DNA of 64,000 nt from Nonomuraea sp. NEAU-A123 (GCF_018603905.1 NZ_JAHFZZ010000038.1:1-64000), one strand, 5' to 3'. Shown: positions 51,775 through 59,338, counted from the first letter of the stretch. A program made the numbers and translations. Notes: generated by a model not told the origin, from the sequence alone.

Positions 51775-52711
51775 GGATCCACCCGGTCACGATGTTGCCC
51801 GCGACGCCCCAGCGCACGGCCGAGAGCCGCTTGGTGGCGCCGACACCCATGATCGCCGAGGTGATCGTGTGCGTGGTGGAGATGGGTGCGCCGAACCCGA
51901 TCGCCGCCGTGTACAGGACCACTGCCGCCGCGGACTCGGCGGCGAAGCCCTGCGGCGGGTCGAGCGCGATGATCCGGCGGCCCAGCGTACGCATGATGCG
52001 CCAGCCTCCGGAGTATGTACCGAGCGAGATCGCCCCCGCCGACGCGAGGATGACCCACTGCGGGATCTCCGCCCCCGGATTGATGTACCCGCCGACGACG
52101 AGGGACAGGAAGATGACGCCCATCGTCTTCTGCGCGTCCTGCAGACCGTGGCCGAGCGCCATCGCCGCGGCCGAGACGGTCTGCGCGTAGCGGAAGCCGC
52201 GGTTGGTCTTGCCGGGCTGGCTGTTGCGGAAGATCCAATAGATGGCGATCATGATCGCCGCGGCGAGCGTGAACCCGAGCAGCGGTGACAGCACCATCGG
52301 GAGGACCACCTTCTGCAGCACACCGTCCCAGTGCACGGGTCTGGTCGCCGCGAGTGCCGCGCCGACCAGACCGCCGATGAGGGCGTGGCTGGAGGAAGAG
52401 GGCAGGCCGAAGTACCAGGTGATCAGGTTCCAGCAGATGGCGCCGATGAGCGCCGAAGCGACGATGACCAGGCCGTGTGAGCCGTCCGGCGCGTCGATGA
52501 TGCCCTTGCCGACGGTCGCGGCGACCTGGGTGCCCAGGTGGGCGCCGATGAAGTTCATCGCGGCGGCCATGAACAGCGCGGCCCTGGGAGTGAGCGCGCG
52601 GGTCGAGACCGAGGTCGCGATGGCGTTCGCCGCGTCGTGGAACCCGTTGGTGTAGTCGAAGGCCAGTGCGATGACGACCACGCCGATGACGAGGGCGAGC
52701 GAAAGGTCCAC
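51707..52711 (-). CDS. pit: Low-affinity inorganic phosphate transporter (PiT family)
   Basis: A 334-residue PiT-type phosphate permease with about ten helices. The family signature FDYTNGFHDAANAIATSVSTRAL is at the N terminus and repeated in the C-terminal half as GAPISTTHTITSAIMGVG. Directly upstream (5-bp gap, same strand) is the DUF47/PhoU-like gene, the regular partner of such transporters. The end overlaps mshD by 68 bp. Confidence 0.94.
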   Translation of the reverse strand: MDLSLALVIGVVVIALAFDYTNGFHDAANAIATSVSTRALTPRAALFMAAAMNFIGAHLGTQVAATVGKGIIDAPDGSHGLVIVASALIGAICWNLITWYFGLPSSSSHALIGGLVGAALAATRPVHWDGVLQKVVLPMVLSPLLGFTLAAAIMIAIYWIFRNSQPGKTNRGFRYAQTVSAAAMALGHGLQDAQKTMGVIFLSLVVGGYINPGAEIPQWVILASAGAISLGTYSGGWRIMRTLGRRIIALDPPQGFAAESAAAVVLYTAAIGFGAPISTTHTITSAIMGVGATKRLSAVRWGVAGNIVTGWILTIPAAALVAAVSYFVLHWVIE

Positions 52712-52716
52712 AGAGC

Positions 52717-53334
52717 TTAGCTTTCCTTGACCGCGATCGACTCGACCGTGTTGGCGACGTGCTCGAAGGCGTCGGCCGCCTCTTCCAGCGCGTCGACGAC
52801 CTCCTTCATCTTCATGACCGTGAGCGCGTCGTACTCGCCGCTGAACAGCTTGGCCAGCAGCCTCCTGTAGACCTGGTCGCCCTGGTTCTCCAGTCGGTTG
52901 ACCTCGATCCAGTACTCGTTGAGGTTCTTCATCGACCGCAGCCGGGGCATGGCCTCGGCGGTCAGCTCCGCGGCCCGCTCGAGGACTTCCACCTGGCGGA
53001 CGACGTCCTTGGGGAGGTGGTCGATCTGGTACAGCACGATGAGGTCGGACGCCGCTTCCATGGCGTCCATCACGTCGTCGAGGTTCGAGGCGAGGCGGTA
53101 GATGTCCTCGCGGTCGAACGGGGTGATGAAGCTCTCATTGAGCCGGTTCATGATCGCATGGGTGCGTTCGTCCCCGGCATGCTCGCAAGCGCGCATCTTT
53201 TCGGCCAGGGTCTCCCTGTCCGATCCGTCGCTGATGATCTCGACCAGAAGGCGGGATGCCGTGACCAGGTTGTTCGCGGAGTCGGCGAACAGGTCGTAGT
53301 AGCTGTCCTCACGTGGCGTGAGACGCAGGCGCAC
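52717..53334 (-). CDS. DUF47 (PhoU-like) phosphate transport accessory protein
   Basis: A 205-residue all-helical PhoU-like/DUF47 protein, thought to regulate or assemble the PiT transporter encoded 5 bp downstream. It begins VRLRLTPREDSYYDLFADSANNLV, the normal start, at GTG 53334 behind GGAGAACGAC. The open frame continues upstream without homology. A decoy ATG at 53405 in another frame has a stronger ribosome site (see findings). Confidence 0.92.
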   Translation of the reverse strand: MRLRLTPREDSYYDLFADSANNLVTASRLLVEIISDGSDRETLAEKMRACEHAGDERTHAIMNRLNESFITPFDREDIYRLASNLDDVMDAMEAASDLIVLYQIDHLPKDVVRQVEVLERAAELTAEAMPRLRSMKNLNEYWIEVNRLENQGDQVYRRLLAKLFSGEYDALTVMKMKEVVDALEEAADAFEHVANTVESIAVKES

Positions 53335-53664
53335 GTCGTTCTCCAGATGTGCGGGGATGGTCCGTGGTAGAGAGTACGGGTTACCAGGTGAAATGCGAAC
53401 TTCATGTCCCCTTCTCCTAGTGGCTACCCTCTGTTTGCTGTACGACACCGGGCCTGTCGGTAGTTTGATCGCCCTTTTTCCCGCGGCGAGCTGGGGGAGG
53501 CTTGACCGGGGGTTTCGGTCACGGCTCGTCCAGTCCATCTTGGTGACATTTCCGGACCACCGCTAGACCGGGGGTGCGTGTTGGGCGTGTCTTTGGGCGG
53601 GGTTAGCTGGGGGCCGCAGGCCGGTCCTCCTTCGGAACTACTCCTGGCGGGTCCGCAGTGGGTT

Positions 53665-53775
53665 GCTCCTCGGGGGTGCTTGGGGCCCGCTACTGGCGGG
53701 CCTGGGGCCGCTCCTCGGGGGTGCCTGGGGCCGATGCTGAGGTGTCTGGGGCTGCTACTGAGGTGCCTGGGGCTG
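53665..53775. repeat. Degenerate GC-rich tandem repeats between DUF47 and dcd genes
   Basis: The 570-bp gap 53335-53904 has no credible gene. Within it a 23-bp unit starting GCTCCTCGGGGGTG occurs at 53665-53687 and 53710-53732 (one mismatch, 45-bp period) and an 18-bp unit starting CTGAGGTG at 53737-53754 and 53758-53775 (one mismatch, 21-bp period), all ending in CTGGGGC-type blocks. The rest of the gap holds promoter-side sequence for the DUF47 gene. Confidence 0.6.
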
Positions 53776-53812
53776 CTTCCCGTAAAGCGCCCCTGGACGA
53801 CGATGTCCCGAA

Positions 53813-53835
53813 AAACAGCCGTTCAAGAGCTGTTT
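53813..53835 (-). terminator. Hairpin terminator candidate downstream of dcd
   Basis: AAACAGC (53813-53819) and GCTGTTT (53829-53835) form a 7-bp stem with a 9-nt loop. On the minus strand the stem is followed by more T residues (GCTGTTTTT), about 70 bp after the dcd stop, so it fits an intrinsic terminator for dcd. Confidence 0.55.
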
Positions 53836-53904
53836 CCCTCAAGACGCCTTGCAGGAACCGCCTTCACGGGCCGCCCACTCCAGCCGAGCCCTCACCCATG
53901 GGCG

Positions 53905-54480
53905 TCAGATTTTGGTCCGGTGAAAGTTCCGAAAAGATCGAGACGGCGTTGGCCCACGTTGCCCCTGATACCGCGACCCGTACTTCGGCGACCCATACGG
54001 ATGCTCAGCCGGAGAACTCAACCGGAACACACACAACTGCCCGATCTTCATCCCCGGCCACAGCTTGATCGGCAACGTGGCCACATTGGACAGCTCCAAC
54101 GTCACATGCCCACTGAACCCCGGATCGATGAACCCGGCAGTCGAGTGAGTCAACAACCCAAGCCGCCCCAGCGAACTCTTCCCCTCCAACCGCGACGCCA
54201 GATGATCAGGCAAGCTGATCACCTCGTACGACGAGGCCAGCACGAACTCCCCGGGATGCAGAATGAACGGATCATCCCCGTCGGGCTCCACCATCCGCGT
54301 CAGATCCGGCTGCTCCACGGCCGGATCGATGTGCGGATACCGATGATTCTCGAACACCCGGAAGAACCGATCGAGCCGGACGTCGATGCTGGACGGTTGA
54401 ATCATGTCCCGATCGAACGGATCGAGGGCGAGGCGCCCCGAGTCGATCTCGGCCAGGATGTCGCGGTCAGATAGCAGCAC
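53905..54480 (-). CDS. dcd: dCTP deaminase (actinobacterial, probably dUMP-forming)
   Basis: A 191-residue Dcd that converts dCTP toward dUMP/dUTP for thymidylate synthesis. The active-site segment GKSSLGRLGLLTHSTAGFIDPGFSGHVTLELSN (about residues 108-140) and the C-terminal lid SRSFRNFHRTKI are typical of the actinobacterial bifunctional group. GTG 54480 gives the correct family length (MLLSDRDIL). It stands upstream (minus strand) of the hairpin at 53813 and divergent from the tRNA-Gly gene 98 bp away. Confidence 0.96.
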   Translation of the reverse strand: MLLSDRDILAEIDSGRLALDPFDRDMIQPSSIDVRLDRFFRVFENHRYPHIDPAVEQPDLTRMVEPDGDDPFILHPGEFVLASSYEVISLPDHLASRLEGKSSLGRLGLLTHSTAGFIDPGFSGHVTLELSNVATLPIKLWPGMKIGQLCVFRLSSPAEHPYGSPKYGSRYQGQRGPTPSRSFRNFHRTKI

Positions 54481-54578
54481 GCAGAGCAACCTACCGCGTG
54501 CCAGCGGGAAACTTGAGGGCACGGCTGGCTGATGTGGGCCGAGTTTCCGCTAGAGTGGTGGTCGCGGTTGCGGCCGAT

Positions 54579-54652
54579 GCGGGTGTAGTTCAATGGCAGA
54601 ACATCAGCTTCCCAAGCTGACAGCGCGGGTTCGATTCCCGTCACCCGCTCCA
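54579..54652 (+). tRNA. tRNA-Gly (anticodon CCC)
   Basis: A complete cloverleaf can be drawn: acceptor GCGGGTG/CACCCGC, anticodon stem TCAGC/GCTGA with loop TTCCCAA (anticodon CCC, reading GGG), T arm GCGGG-TTCGATT-CCCGT, discriminator T and encoded CCA. It is the intact member of a set: its 3' 45 bp recur at 59642 and 61347 as attachment-site copies. tRNA-Gly genes are frequent integration targets. Confidence 0.96.
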
Positions 54653-54707
54653 CAAGCAAGGCCCTCTCCTATGGGCGCTTCGCGCTTAGTAGCTCAGACA
54701 GTGTTTA

Positions 54708-54840
54708 GTGGGGGCGCGGCCCCCACACCCCGCTTGACTGCATCGCCTTCGCTCATGGGGCGCTTCGCGCCGATCAAGCTCAGACTGTGTCTATTGGGGC
54801 TCCCGCCCCAAACCCCAAGTCGAGGGGCTACCGCCCCTCG
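54708..54840. repeat. Array of three GC hairpins downstream of the tRNA
   Basis: Within the 348-bp stretch between the tRNA and the next gene lie three similar hairpins: GTGGGGGC-gcg-GCCCCCAC (54708-54726), TTGGGGC-tccc-GCCCCAA (54794-54811) and CGAGGGGC-tacc-GCCCCTCG (54821-54840). The first two end two imperfect direct repeats of about 60 bp (from ATGGG-CGCTTCGCGC to the hairpin). They could be terminators for the tRNA or a repeat family. No gene is seen here. Confidence 0.65.
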
Positions 54841-54875
54841 AACTCCCCGACCGCTGAGCCTTGCCGACGGTGACT

Positions 54876-54989
54876 ACTTCGTTGACCTGAGTCGAATCGG
54901 CAAAGCTGGGTGGCCGTTGACATCGATGTGAACCGGCCCGGGAAATGGTCAGCGCATCTCTCCAGGTTCGAGGGTTCACTGCCGCCGTG
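54876..54989. repeat. Left copy of a boundary repeat also found at 62156-62217
   Basis: A 21-bp segment beginning ACTTCGTTGACCTGAG (54876-54896) is identical to 62156-62176. A 27-bp segment beginning CAGGTTCGAG (54963-54989) matches 62191-62217 with two mismatches. The two blocks are 66 bp apart here and 14 bp apart in the right copy. They flank the whole 7-kb small-gene region. Confidence 0.7.
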
Positions 54990-55000
54990 TCCACGCCCGC

Positions 55001-55282
55001 TCAGAGCATTTGGCCGGTGATTAGTGACACCCATATCGCGCCTGCCTCGTGGAGCGCTAGCGGGTAGGTTTCGTGGACTTCCGTCCTGGTCTGCGTGGTC
55101 GTGCGCCGGATGAATGCCCGGCTGCTGGCGTAGCAGAGCTCATAGATCGTGTCGCGGCAGTAGCAGGTCCAGGCGATCACTCGGACTCGTTCGCTTGACC
55201 ATGGGGGCAGCCAGTCCAGCCGGTAGGCGCCCTGCTTTGGAGTGGCGACGTGCGGGCTGACGCAGTCCATGATGATCTCCAT
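55001..55282 (-). CDS. Hypothetical 93-residue protein, second gene of a tiny operon
   Basis: A small soluble protein, MEIIMDCVSPHVATPKQG at the start, with several Trp/Cys residues in the middle (RVIAWTCYCRDTIYELCY, about residues 34-51) and a hydrophobic end ALHEAGAIWVSLITGQML. A strong GGAGGAGGG site precedes ATG 55282, whose first base is the last base of the previous stop (TAATG). I do not recognise the family; the operon is divergent from the HTH-TPR regulator at 55602, a layout often seen for regulator-controlled small proteins. Confidence 0.65.
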   Translation of the reverse strand: MEIIMDCVSPHVATPKQGAYRLDWLPPWSSERVRVIAWTCYCRDTIYELCYASSRAFIRRTTTQTRTEVHETYPLALHEAGAIWVSLITGQML

Positions 55283-55392
55283 TACGTGGCCCTCCTCCTG
55301 CCAACGCCCGAGCACTCGAAGCAGGTGACCCTCACCGGAGCGACAGCCACGCCGTCAATGCGGCGCTCATTGTCGGCGCGGCGCCTGCGCAT
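55282..55392 (-). CDS. Hypothetical 36-residue Arg-rich CxxC protein
   Basis: A short basic peptide MRRRRADNERRIDGVAVAPV... ending with RVTCFECSGVGRRRAT. The CFEC pair and its glycine look like half of a zinc ribbon. The frame has no stop for about 17 more codons upstream, but no other start codon. The stop TAA shares its last base with the ATG of the next gene (TAATG), which argues that both are translated. It is below the usual gene-calling length limit. Function unknown. Confidence 0.5.
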   Translation of the reverse strand: MRRRRADNERRIDGVAVAPVRVTCFECSGVGRRRAT

Positions 55393-55601
55393 CCAGCGCC
55401 AGCCCTTCGCACGGAAGGCCCTGCACCTCTCGTTCGTCGGCTTATCGTTGGTGTTCTTGGATCAAGGGTCTTCACCTGCGGTTATCGGTCCCATCCCGAG
55501 CCGTGATCCTCAGGCCAGATAGGCGGTATCCCTTGACGGGATGACTCCGAGCCGTGAGCGTGTAGTTACCGGCAGTCCAAGGACGCAAGGGGAAACGGCA
55601 G

Positions 55602-57074
55602 ATGCCCGCAGAAGCGGCTCAACCGGTCGTCGTACCGGCTGACCTCTGGCAACGCCCCGAAATGCTCCACGCGCTCCGAAATCGCGACATCGGCCATCTC
55701 TTCCGGCTTGTCCGTCAGTTCGCCGGGGTGAGTCAGACCCGCATCGGCGTCGCCGTCAGCCTCAGCCAGGGCAAAGTCAGCGAAATCATGAAGGGTAGCG
55801 TCCAGGTCACCTCGCTGGATGTCTTCGAGCGCGTCGCTGATGGCCTGCGGATGCCTGACGCCGCTCGGATGAGTCTCGGCCTGGCGCCGCACGTTGTCAC
55901 CGGCGTCCCGGTTCCGCGCACACCCATCCTGGCAGGGGATGGGATACCAACAAGTGCGGTGCCTAGCGTGGAACAAGTTGCCGTCGGCCCGCGTCAGCTG
56001 GACGCCCACCAAGACGTAGATGTGCTCACGCTGGCCTGGATAGTCGGAAGGCTGGACGCACACGTGGACCGTCGAACCATGCTCATTCTCGCCGCAGGCA
56101 TGACCGCCGAAGCCGCCGCCTCCATCGCTGACCCGTGGGAGCGCCTGACACGAGCCTTGAGCGGACCGCAGGCTCTCGACGAGGACACCGTCGAACGCCT
56201 CGAAGCCCGCACCATTGGCTTCCACCGCCTGGAGTACACGCTCCCTGCTCGGTCCATCTACCAGGGCTTGACCAGCCACATCAACGAGCTGAGCAGCCTT
56301 CTTCAGAGCAGCCCGCCTGACCGCTTCCGTCGCCGCCTGGCTGCTACCGCGGGGGAAGCCGCCACCCTCGCTTCCTGGCTCGCATGGGACCTCAAACAGC
56401 CTGCGCAGTCCGCCTCGTTCGACCGTGTGTCGGCGTTGGCGGCCAAGGAGAGCGGGCACCCCGTCATCCAGGCATGCACCTACGCCTACAGGTCCTACGC
56501 CGTCGAGGGAAACGCCGCCTTGCAGTTGGTACGGCAGGCGCAGCAGTTCCTCCCCGCCCAGGGCGACGACGCGACGCGAGCATGGCTGCTCAGCCGAGAA
56601 GCCGAAGAACTGGCAGCTCTCGGTGACCGTCACGCCATTCAACTACTGCACCGGGCCGAGGAGGTATACAGCGGCGCACGACCTCACCGCGAACGCGCCT
56701 GGACCCGCTTCCTTGACCCGGGTCGCATGGCCGCCTTCCAGCTCTCCACCTACGTCCGACTCGGCGACGAGCGCCGCGTCATCGACGCCGGCCAAGCCGC
56801 CCTCGGCTCCATCTCCCAGGACACCGACCAAAAGCGATCAGCCGTTATCTACACCGACGTAGCCCAAGCACAGTTCCAACTCGGCGACACCACCCAGGGG
56901 CTTACCTACGCTCGCCGAGCCCTGGAGTCCGCACAGCGCAGCGAGTCAACATGGGGCCTCCAGCACCTCGCCACCATCGAGAAGACCCTTGCCGCCCAGA
57001 AGGACCATGCCGCCCGCGAACTACTCAGCGACCTCACCTCTACACGCTGGACTCGGGGCTCGTCTCCCGCCTGA
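55602..57074 (+). CDS. HTH XRE-family regulator with TPR-like C terminus
   Basis: A 490-residue regulator. An N-terminal XRE helix-turn-helix lies at about residues 30-90 (VRQFAGVSQTRIGVAVSLSQGKVSEIMKG), followed by a linker and a long helical TPR-like domain (about 180-470) with repeats such as LLSREAEELAALGDRHAIQLLHRAEEVY and TDVAQAQFQLGDTTQGLTYARRALESA. This layout is common for actinomycete development/peptide-sensing regulators. AAGGGGA precedes the ATG. It is divergent from the two small genes at 55001-55392, likely targets. Its end overlaps cutA by 35 bp. Confidence 0.88.
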   Translation: MPAEAAQPVVVPADLWQRPEMLHALRNRDIGHLFRLVRQFAGVSQTRIGVAVSLSQGKVSEIMKGSVQVTSLDVFERVADGLRMPDAARMSLGLAPHVVTGVPVPRTPILAGDGIPTSAVPSVEQVAVGPRQLDAHQDVDVLTLAWIVGRLDAHVDRRTMLILAAGMTAEAAASIADPWERLTRALSGPQALDEDTVERLEARTIGFHRLEYTLPARSIYQGLTSHINELSSLLQSSPPDRFRRRLAATAGEAATLASWLAWDLKQPAQSASFDRVSALAAKESGHPVIQACTYAYRSYAVEGNAALQLVRQAQQFLPAQGDDATRAWLLSREAEELAALGDRHAIQLLHRAEEVYSGARPHRERAWTRFLDPGRMAAFQLSTYVRLGDERRVIDAGQAALGSISQDTDQKRSAVIYTDVAQAQFQLGDTTQGLTYARRALESAQRSESTWGLQHLATIEKTLAAQKDHAARELLSDLTSTRWTRGSSPA

Positions 57075-57372
57075 TCCACTCCAGATAGTCGGCCGTACCC
57101 GCCACTAGCGGAACGGCGACGACCTCGGGGACCTCGTAGGAGTGCAACTCCCGAACACAGGCGGCCAAGTCCTCGAAGCGCTCCACGGTTGTCTTCATCA
57201 GCAACAGCCACTCGTCGGCTCGCTGCACCTCACCGCCCCACCAGTAGGTCGAGACGATCGGCGCTACTACCTGTGCCGCCGCAGCCAGCCGACGCCCCAC
57301 AACTGCCGAACACATCTGGTCCGCCAGCTCACGGCTATCCACTGTCACACGAACCTCGATGCAGTCGGTCAC
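57040..57372 (-). CDS. cutA: Divalent-cation tolerance protein CutA
   Basis: A 110-residue CutA1-type protein, a trimeric ferredoxin-like fold linked to copper tolerance. Key segments are VVGRRLAAAAQVVAPIVSTYWWGGEVQRADEWLLLMKTT and HSYEVPEVVAVPLVAGTADYLEWI, the classic C terminus. It is the one clearly chromosomal-type gene in the small-gene region. It is convergent with the HTH-TPR regulator with 35 bp overlap. Confidence 0.93.
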   Translation of the reverse strand: MTDCIEVRVTVDSRELADQMCSAVVGRRLAAAAQVVAPIVSTYWWGGEVQRADEWLLLMKTTVERFEDLAACVRELHSYEVPEVVAVPLVAGTADYLEWIRRETSPESSV

Positions 57373-57410
57373 GTGGCTAACACTGCCGAATTGTTCTCAT
57401 AGGTATCAAG

Positions 57411-57497
57411 GCGGCGGCGCGGCGCGCCGCCGCACCCCCGGCCCTCCGCCCGCCCGCCGTCCGGGCGTGCGGCCTGGGGGCCGGTCCCGGACGGCGG
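57411..57497. other. Two strong GC-rich inverted repeats
   Basis: GCGGCGGCGCG and CGCGCCGCCGC (57411-57433, one central base) form a 23-bp palindrome, and CCGCCGTCCGGG/CCCGGACGGCGG (57454-57465 and 57486-57497) an inverted repeat with 12-bp arms. They lie between cutA (upstream side) and the end of the 57599-57931 gene on the minus strand, for which they could act as a terminator. The 226-bp gap 57373-57598 holds no gene. Confidence 0.55.
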
Positions 57498-57598
57498 CGG
57501 GACACCGGGCCGGGCGCCGCACACCAGCTCCGCCGTACTTACCGAAAAGCCCGCTCGGGGGTTGCCGCGCCGTCTGAGCAGGCTCTCCACATCCGCCT

Positions 57599-57931
57599 CT
57601 ACACTCTCCGATCCTCACGTCGGCGACGTCGTTGCCACCATGTCCAGTCGGAGTCGGGGGACGTAGGCGATTGTGGTGAGGTTCGACGGAGGTAATACCG
57701 GTCGACGGGTAGGACCAGGGCATACAGATGCGGTCTGGCCCACGAAGGTAAGTCGACGAGAGCCCGTTGAAGTCGCCGGCGGGGCGCATCTCCGGTGCAC
57801 TCCTCGCACTCGCACCTGAAGAAGAGGCGGTCAGCGGTCCCGACCAGGGCCGCCTCCTGCCAAGCCACCAGGGACGCCGCCACCGCCCCCGGCCACATAC
57901 GGGTGTGTTCGAGGGCGATCACCGCGGCCAT
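57599..57931 (-). CDS. Hypothetical protein with CxCxxC motif
   Basis: A predicted 110-residue protein starting at ATG 57931 (MAAVIALEHTRMWPGAVAAS). The middle has ADRLFFRCECEECTGDAPRRRLQRALVDLPSWARPHLYALVLPVDRYY, with a compact RCECEEC cysteine cluster that may bind a metal, followed by an Arg/Asp-rich tail. The frame is open to 58093 upstream with poorer composition. I do not recognise the family. Start and even reality are moderately uncertain; codon use fits the neighbourhood. Confidence 0.5.
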   Translation of the reverse strand: MAAVIALEHTRMWPGAVAASLVAWQEAALVGTADRLFFRCECEECTGDAPRRRLQRALVDLPSWARPHLYALVLPVDRYYLRRTSPQSPTSPDSDWTWWQRRRRREDRRV

Positions 57932-58277
57932 GGGACGGCGGCCAAGCCCGGGAACATGATGAATCACAGCTCTGTGGGTCCCACACGCCGAACCTGGCGT
58001 ACGGACCTCGGAAGGGCGCCTACGCGGCATGGCCCTTTCTGGTCGATGACATGCCCATGATGATCGCATGCGAAGTGCGTCACGTCCAAGCACCTACCGC
58101 CCAAGGCAATGCACGCCTCCGGCGGGGGAACTCCGGCTCCGGGATGATCGCCCGCGCTAGGCGTCAGATCGTAAACGGCTGAGGAGGAAGCCTGATCATC
58201 CCGCCCACCATCGACCCGGGACAAGCCGAGCAAACCAGGGCCACGGGGCCAAGGTCGTTCCTCCAGTTGGGGGCTCC

Positions 58278-58367
58278 ACCTTGTCCCCGTGGCCCTGGCC
58301 CGCTTCCCCTTCGGGCGGGTCGACGGCGGACGGGATGATCAGGCAGGGTGGGATGCGCGCGGTGCGC
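58278..58367 (+). repeat. 90-bp leader repeat, copy 1
   Basis: This segment is 81/90 identical (my count) to 60831-60920, without gaps. Both copies lie 13-20 bp before the ATG of a small immunity-like gene. It contains a CCGC...GCGG hairpin and the block GTCGACGGC-GACGGGATGA. The gap 57932-58380 holds nothing else I can support. Confidence 0.75.
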
Positions 58368-58380
58368 CTCAACATGCACA

Positions 58381-58623
58381 ATGCCGCTTGTGGAAATCGT
58401 TTGCACCACCGCCGATGTGATCACCGTGAACTTGGGGCCAGAAGACGTCCTCGCGATCAAGAACGCCCTCAACGAGGTCTGCAATGGCATCCACCTCGAC
58501 GACTGGGACTTCCGGCTTCGCATAGGCGTTGACCGCGATCAAGCTCAGGTTTTGCTGCGCACCATCTACGACTCCTTCGTCGTGATGGAGGAGCAGCGCC
58601 TGGGGAAGGGCAAGCAGCGGTAG
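58381..58623 (+). CDS. Small immunity-like protein, cargo of the first cassette
   Basis: An 80-residue protein MPLVEIVCTTADVITVNLGP at the start, then a helix (EDVLAIKNALNEVCNG), a strand FRLRIGVD and a second helix with LLRTIYDSFVVMEEQRL and a basic tail. This alternating alpha/beta pattern resembles small immunity proteins; no named family is certain. The gene follows the 90-bp leader repeat by 13 bp, as does the unrelated-sequence gene at 60940. It ends 26 bp before the first 11-bp-period repeat block (58650). Confidence 0.6.
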   Translation: MPLVEIVCTTADVITVNLGPEDVLAIKNALNEVCNGIHLDDWDFRLRIGVDRDQAQVLLRTIYDSFVVMEEQRLGKGKQR

Positions 58624-58649
58624 AGCAACAGGTCAGGGTCCTGATCATC

Positions 58650-58774
58650 GTGCCATTAGCGTGCCATTAAGGGCGGTAACGAGGGGTCAACCACGGTCAC
58701 TCATGACCGTCCTCAGTCGCAGGTCAACGCCTTTACGAGCCAAGATCCCTGCAATTCCCAAGCTGACAGTGCGG
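58650..58774. repeat. att-associated block (a): 11-bp-period repeats and degenerate tRNA-3' core
   Basis: GTGCCATTA occurs at 58650-58658 and 58661-58669 (11-bp period). An ACGGTCACTC segment follows at 58693-58702, and TTCCCAAGCTGACAG (58755-58769) plus GCGG matches the tRNA-Gly anticodon-arm side but then diverges. About 49 of the first 60 bp match block (c) at 61242. Interpreted as the arm region and decayed core of an integration site. Confidence 0.6.
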
Positions 58775-58849
58775 CACTGCCCCTCCGCTGTACCAGGCGA
58801 CAACACAGCTGCTCCTAGAAACCCTTCGAGGTCATCACACTCAGCCCTT

Positions 58850-59338
58850 TCAAGCGCCTTCCCATGCCCACACAACCACAAGGGCTGCAGGCTTGGCTGA
58901 TTTCTTCCTAATCTCCTCCTGAATCTCAGGTTCATTTTCCACTTCGACAGGGTCAAATGGGCGCACAACCAGCTGATCAGTTCCCCATTTTGGTGACTCC
59001 ATAGTTACCGAAGTCGGTAGGTTGGTGCGCAATATTTTCCAGCCGCGTCTACCCAAAAGATCGATGGCCCTGTTGACCGACTCGGGGCCCCTCTTGCCAC
59101 CGACATCGATCACAAACATAGTGATGATATCGTTCGTATCTTCCCAGATTCCTTCAGAGGTCGACTCGCCTATTACCTTTCCGATGCTGCGAACCTCAAC
59201 CAGAACTGCCGGATCAACCTGCCATGTTGTATATCCGCACCCTGACATGAGTAGGGAAGCGATAAGAAGAATTGCGAAATTTCTACGAACTAAGCGTGCT
59301 CGTCTTCGGCGTGGGCAGGCATGGGACGACATGGCCAT
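58850..59338 (-). CDS. Predicted lipoprotein, cargo of the second cassette
   Basis: A 162-residue exported protein. A basic N terminus (RRRRARLVRR) precedes a hydrophobic stretch ending in the lipobox LLMSGCG, Cys at about residue 34. The mature part has an alpha/beta pattern (VLVEVRSIGKVIGES, MFVIDVGGKRGPESVNRAIDLLGRRGWKIL) and a charged C terminus. It is cleaner in composition (less GC-rich, more Lys/Ile) than neighbours. Start ATG 59338 or 59332. It lies between the degenerate att site near 58770 and the block at 59521. No family recognised. Confidence 0.75.
   Translation of the reverse strand: MAMSSHACPRRRRARLVRRNFAILLIASLLMSGCGYTTWQVDPAVLVEVRSIGKVIGESTSEGIWEDTNDIITMFVIDVGGKRGPESVNRAIDLLGRRGWKILRTNLPTSVTMESPKWGTDQLVVRPFDPVEVENEPEIQEEIRKKSAKPAALVVVWAWEGA

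Noticed and set aside
53334..53405. PHO box upstream of the DUF47/pit operon
   Set aside because: TTCACC-like heptamers occur but not at the 11-bp direct-repeat spacing expected for PhoP binding.
53665..53775. CRISPR-like array
   Set aside because: Repeats are degenerate, spacers are not uniform and are themselves repeat-derived, and no cas gene is present.
53578..54474. A 298-codon plus-strand frame across the gap and dcd
   Set aside because: It is antisense to dcd, translates to low-complexity Gly/Leu/Pro/Arg sequence from the tandem repeats and has no recognisable family.
55250..55522. A 90-codon plus-strand frame between the tiny operon and the HTH-TPR gene
   Set aside because: It overlaps the coupled minus-strand pair, has no ribosome site and no family resemblance; the minus-strand reading with TAATG coupling is better supported.
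57406..57789. Minus-strand 127-codon frame and plus-strand frames over the hairpins
   Set aside because: Composition is dominated by Arg/Pro/Gly from the inverted repeats, with no start signal or homology.
58278..58367. Minus-strand coding frame across both 90-bp leaders (sharing GEAGQGHGDKV)
   Set aside because: Mismatches between the copies do not favour third codon positions, and no start or common end to the frame is visible; a non-coding leader is simpler.
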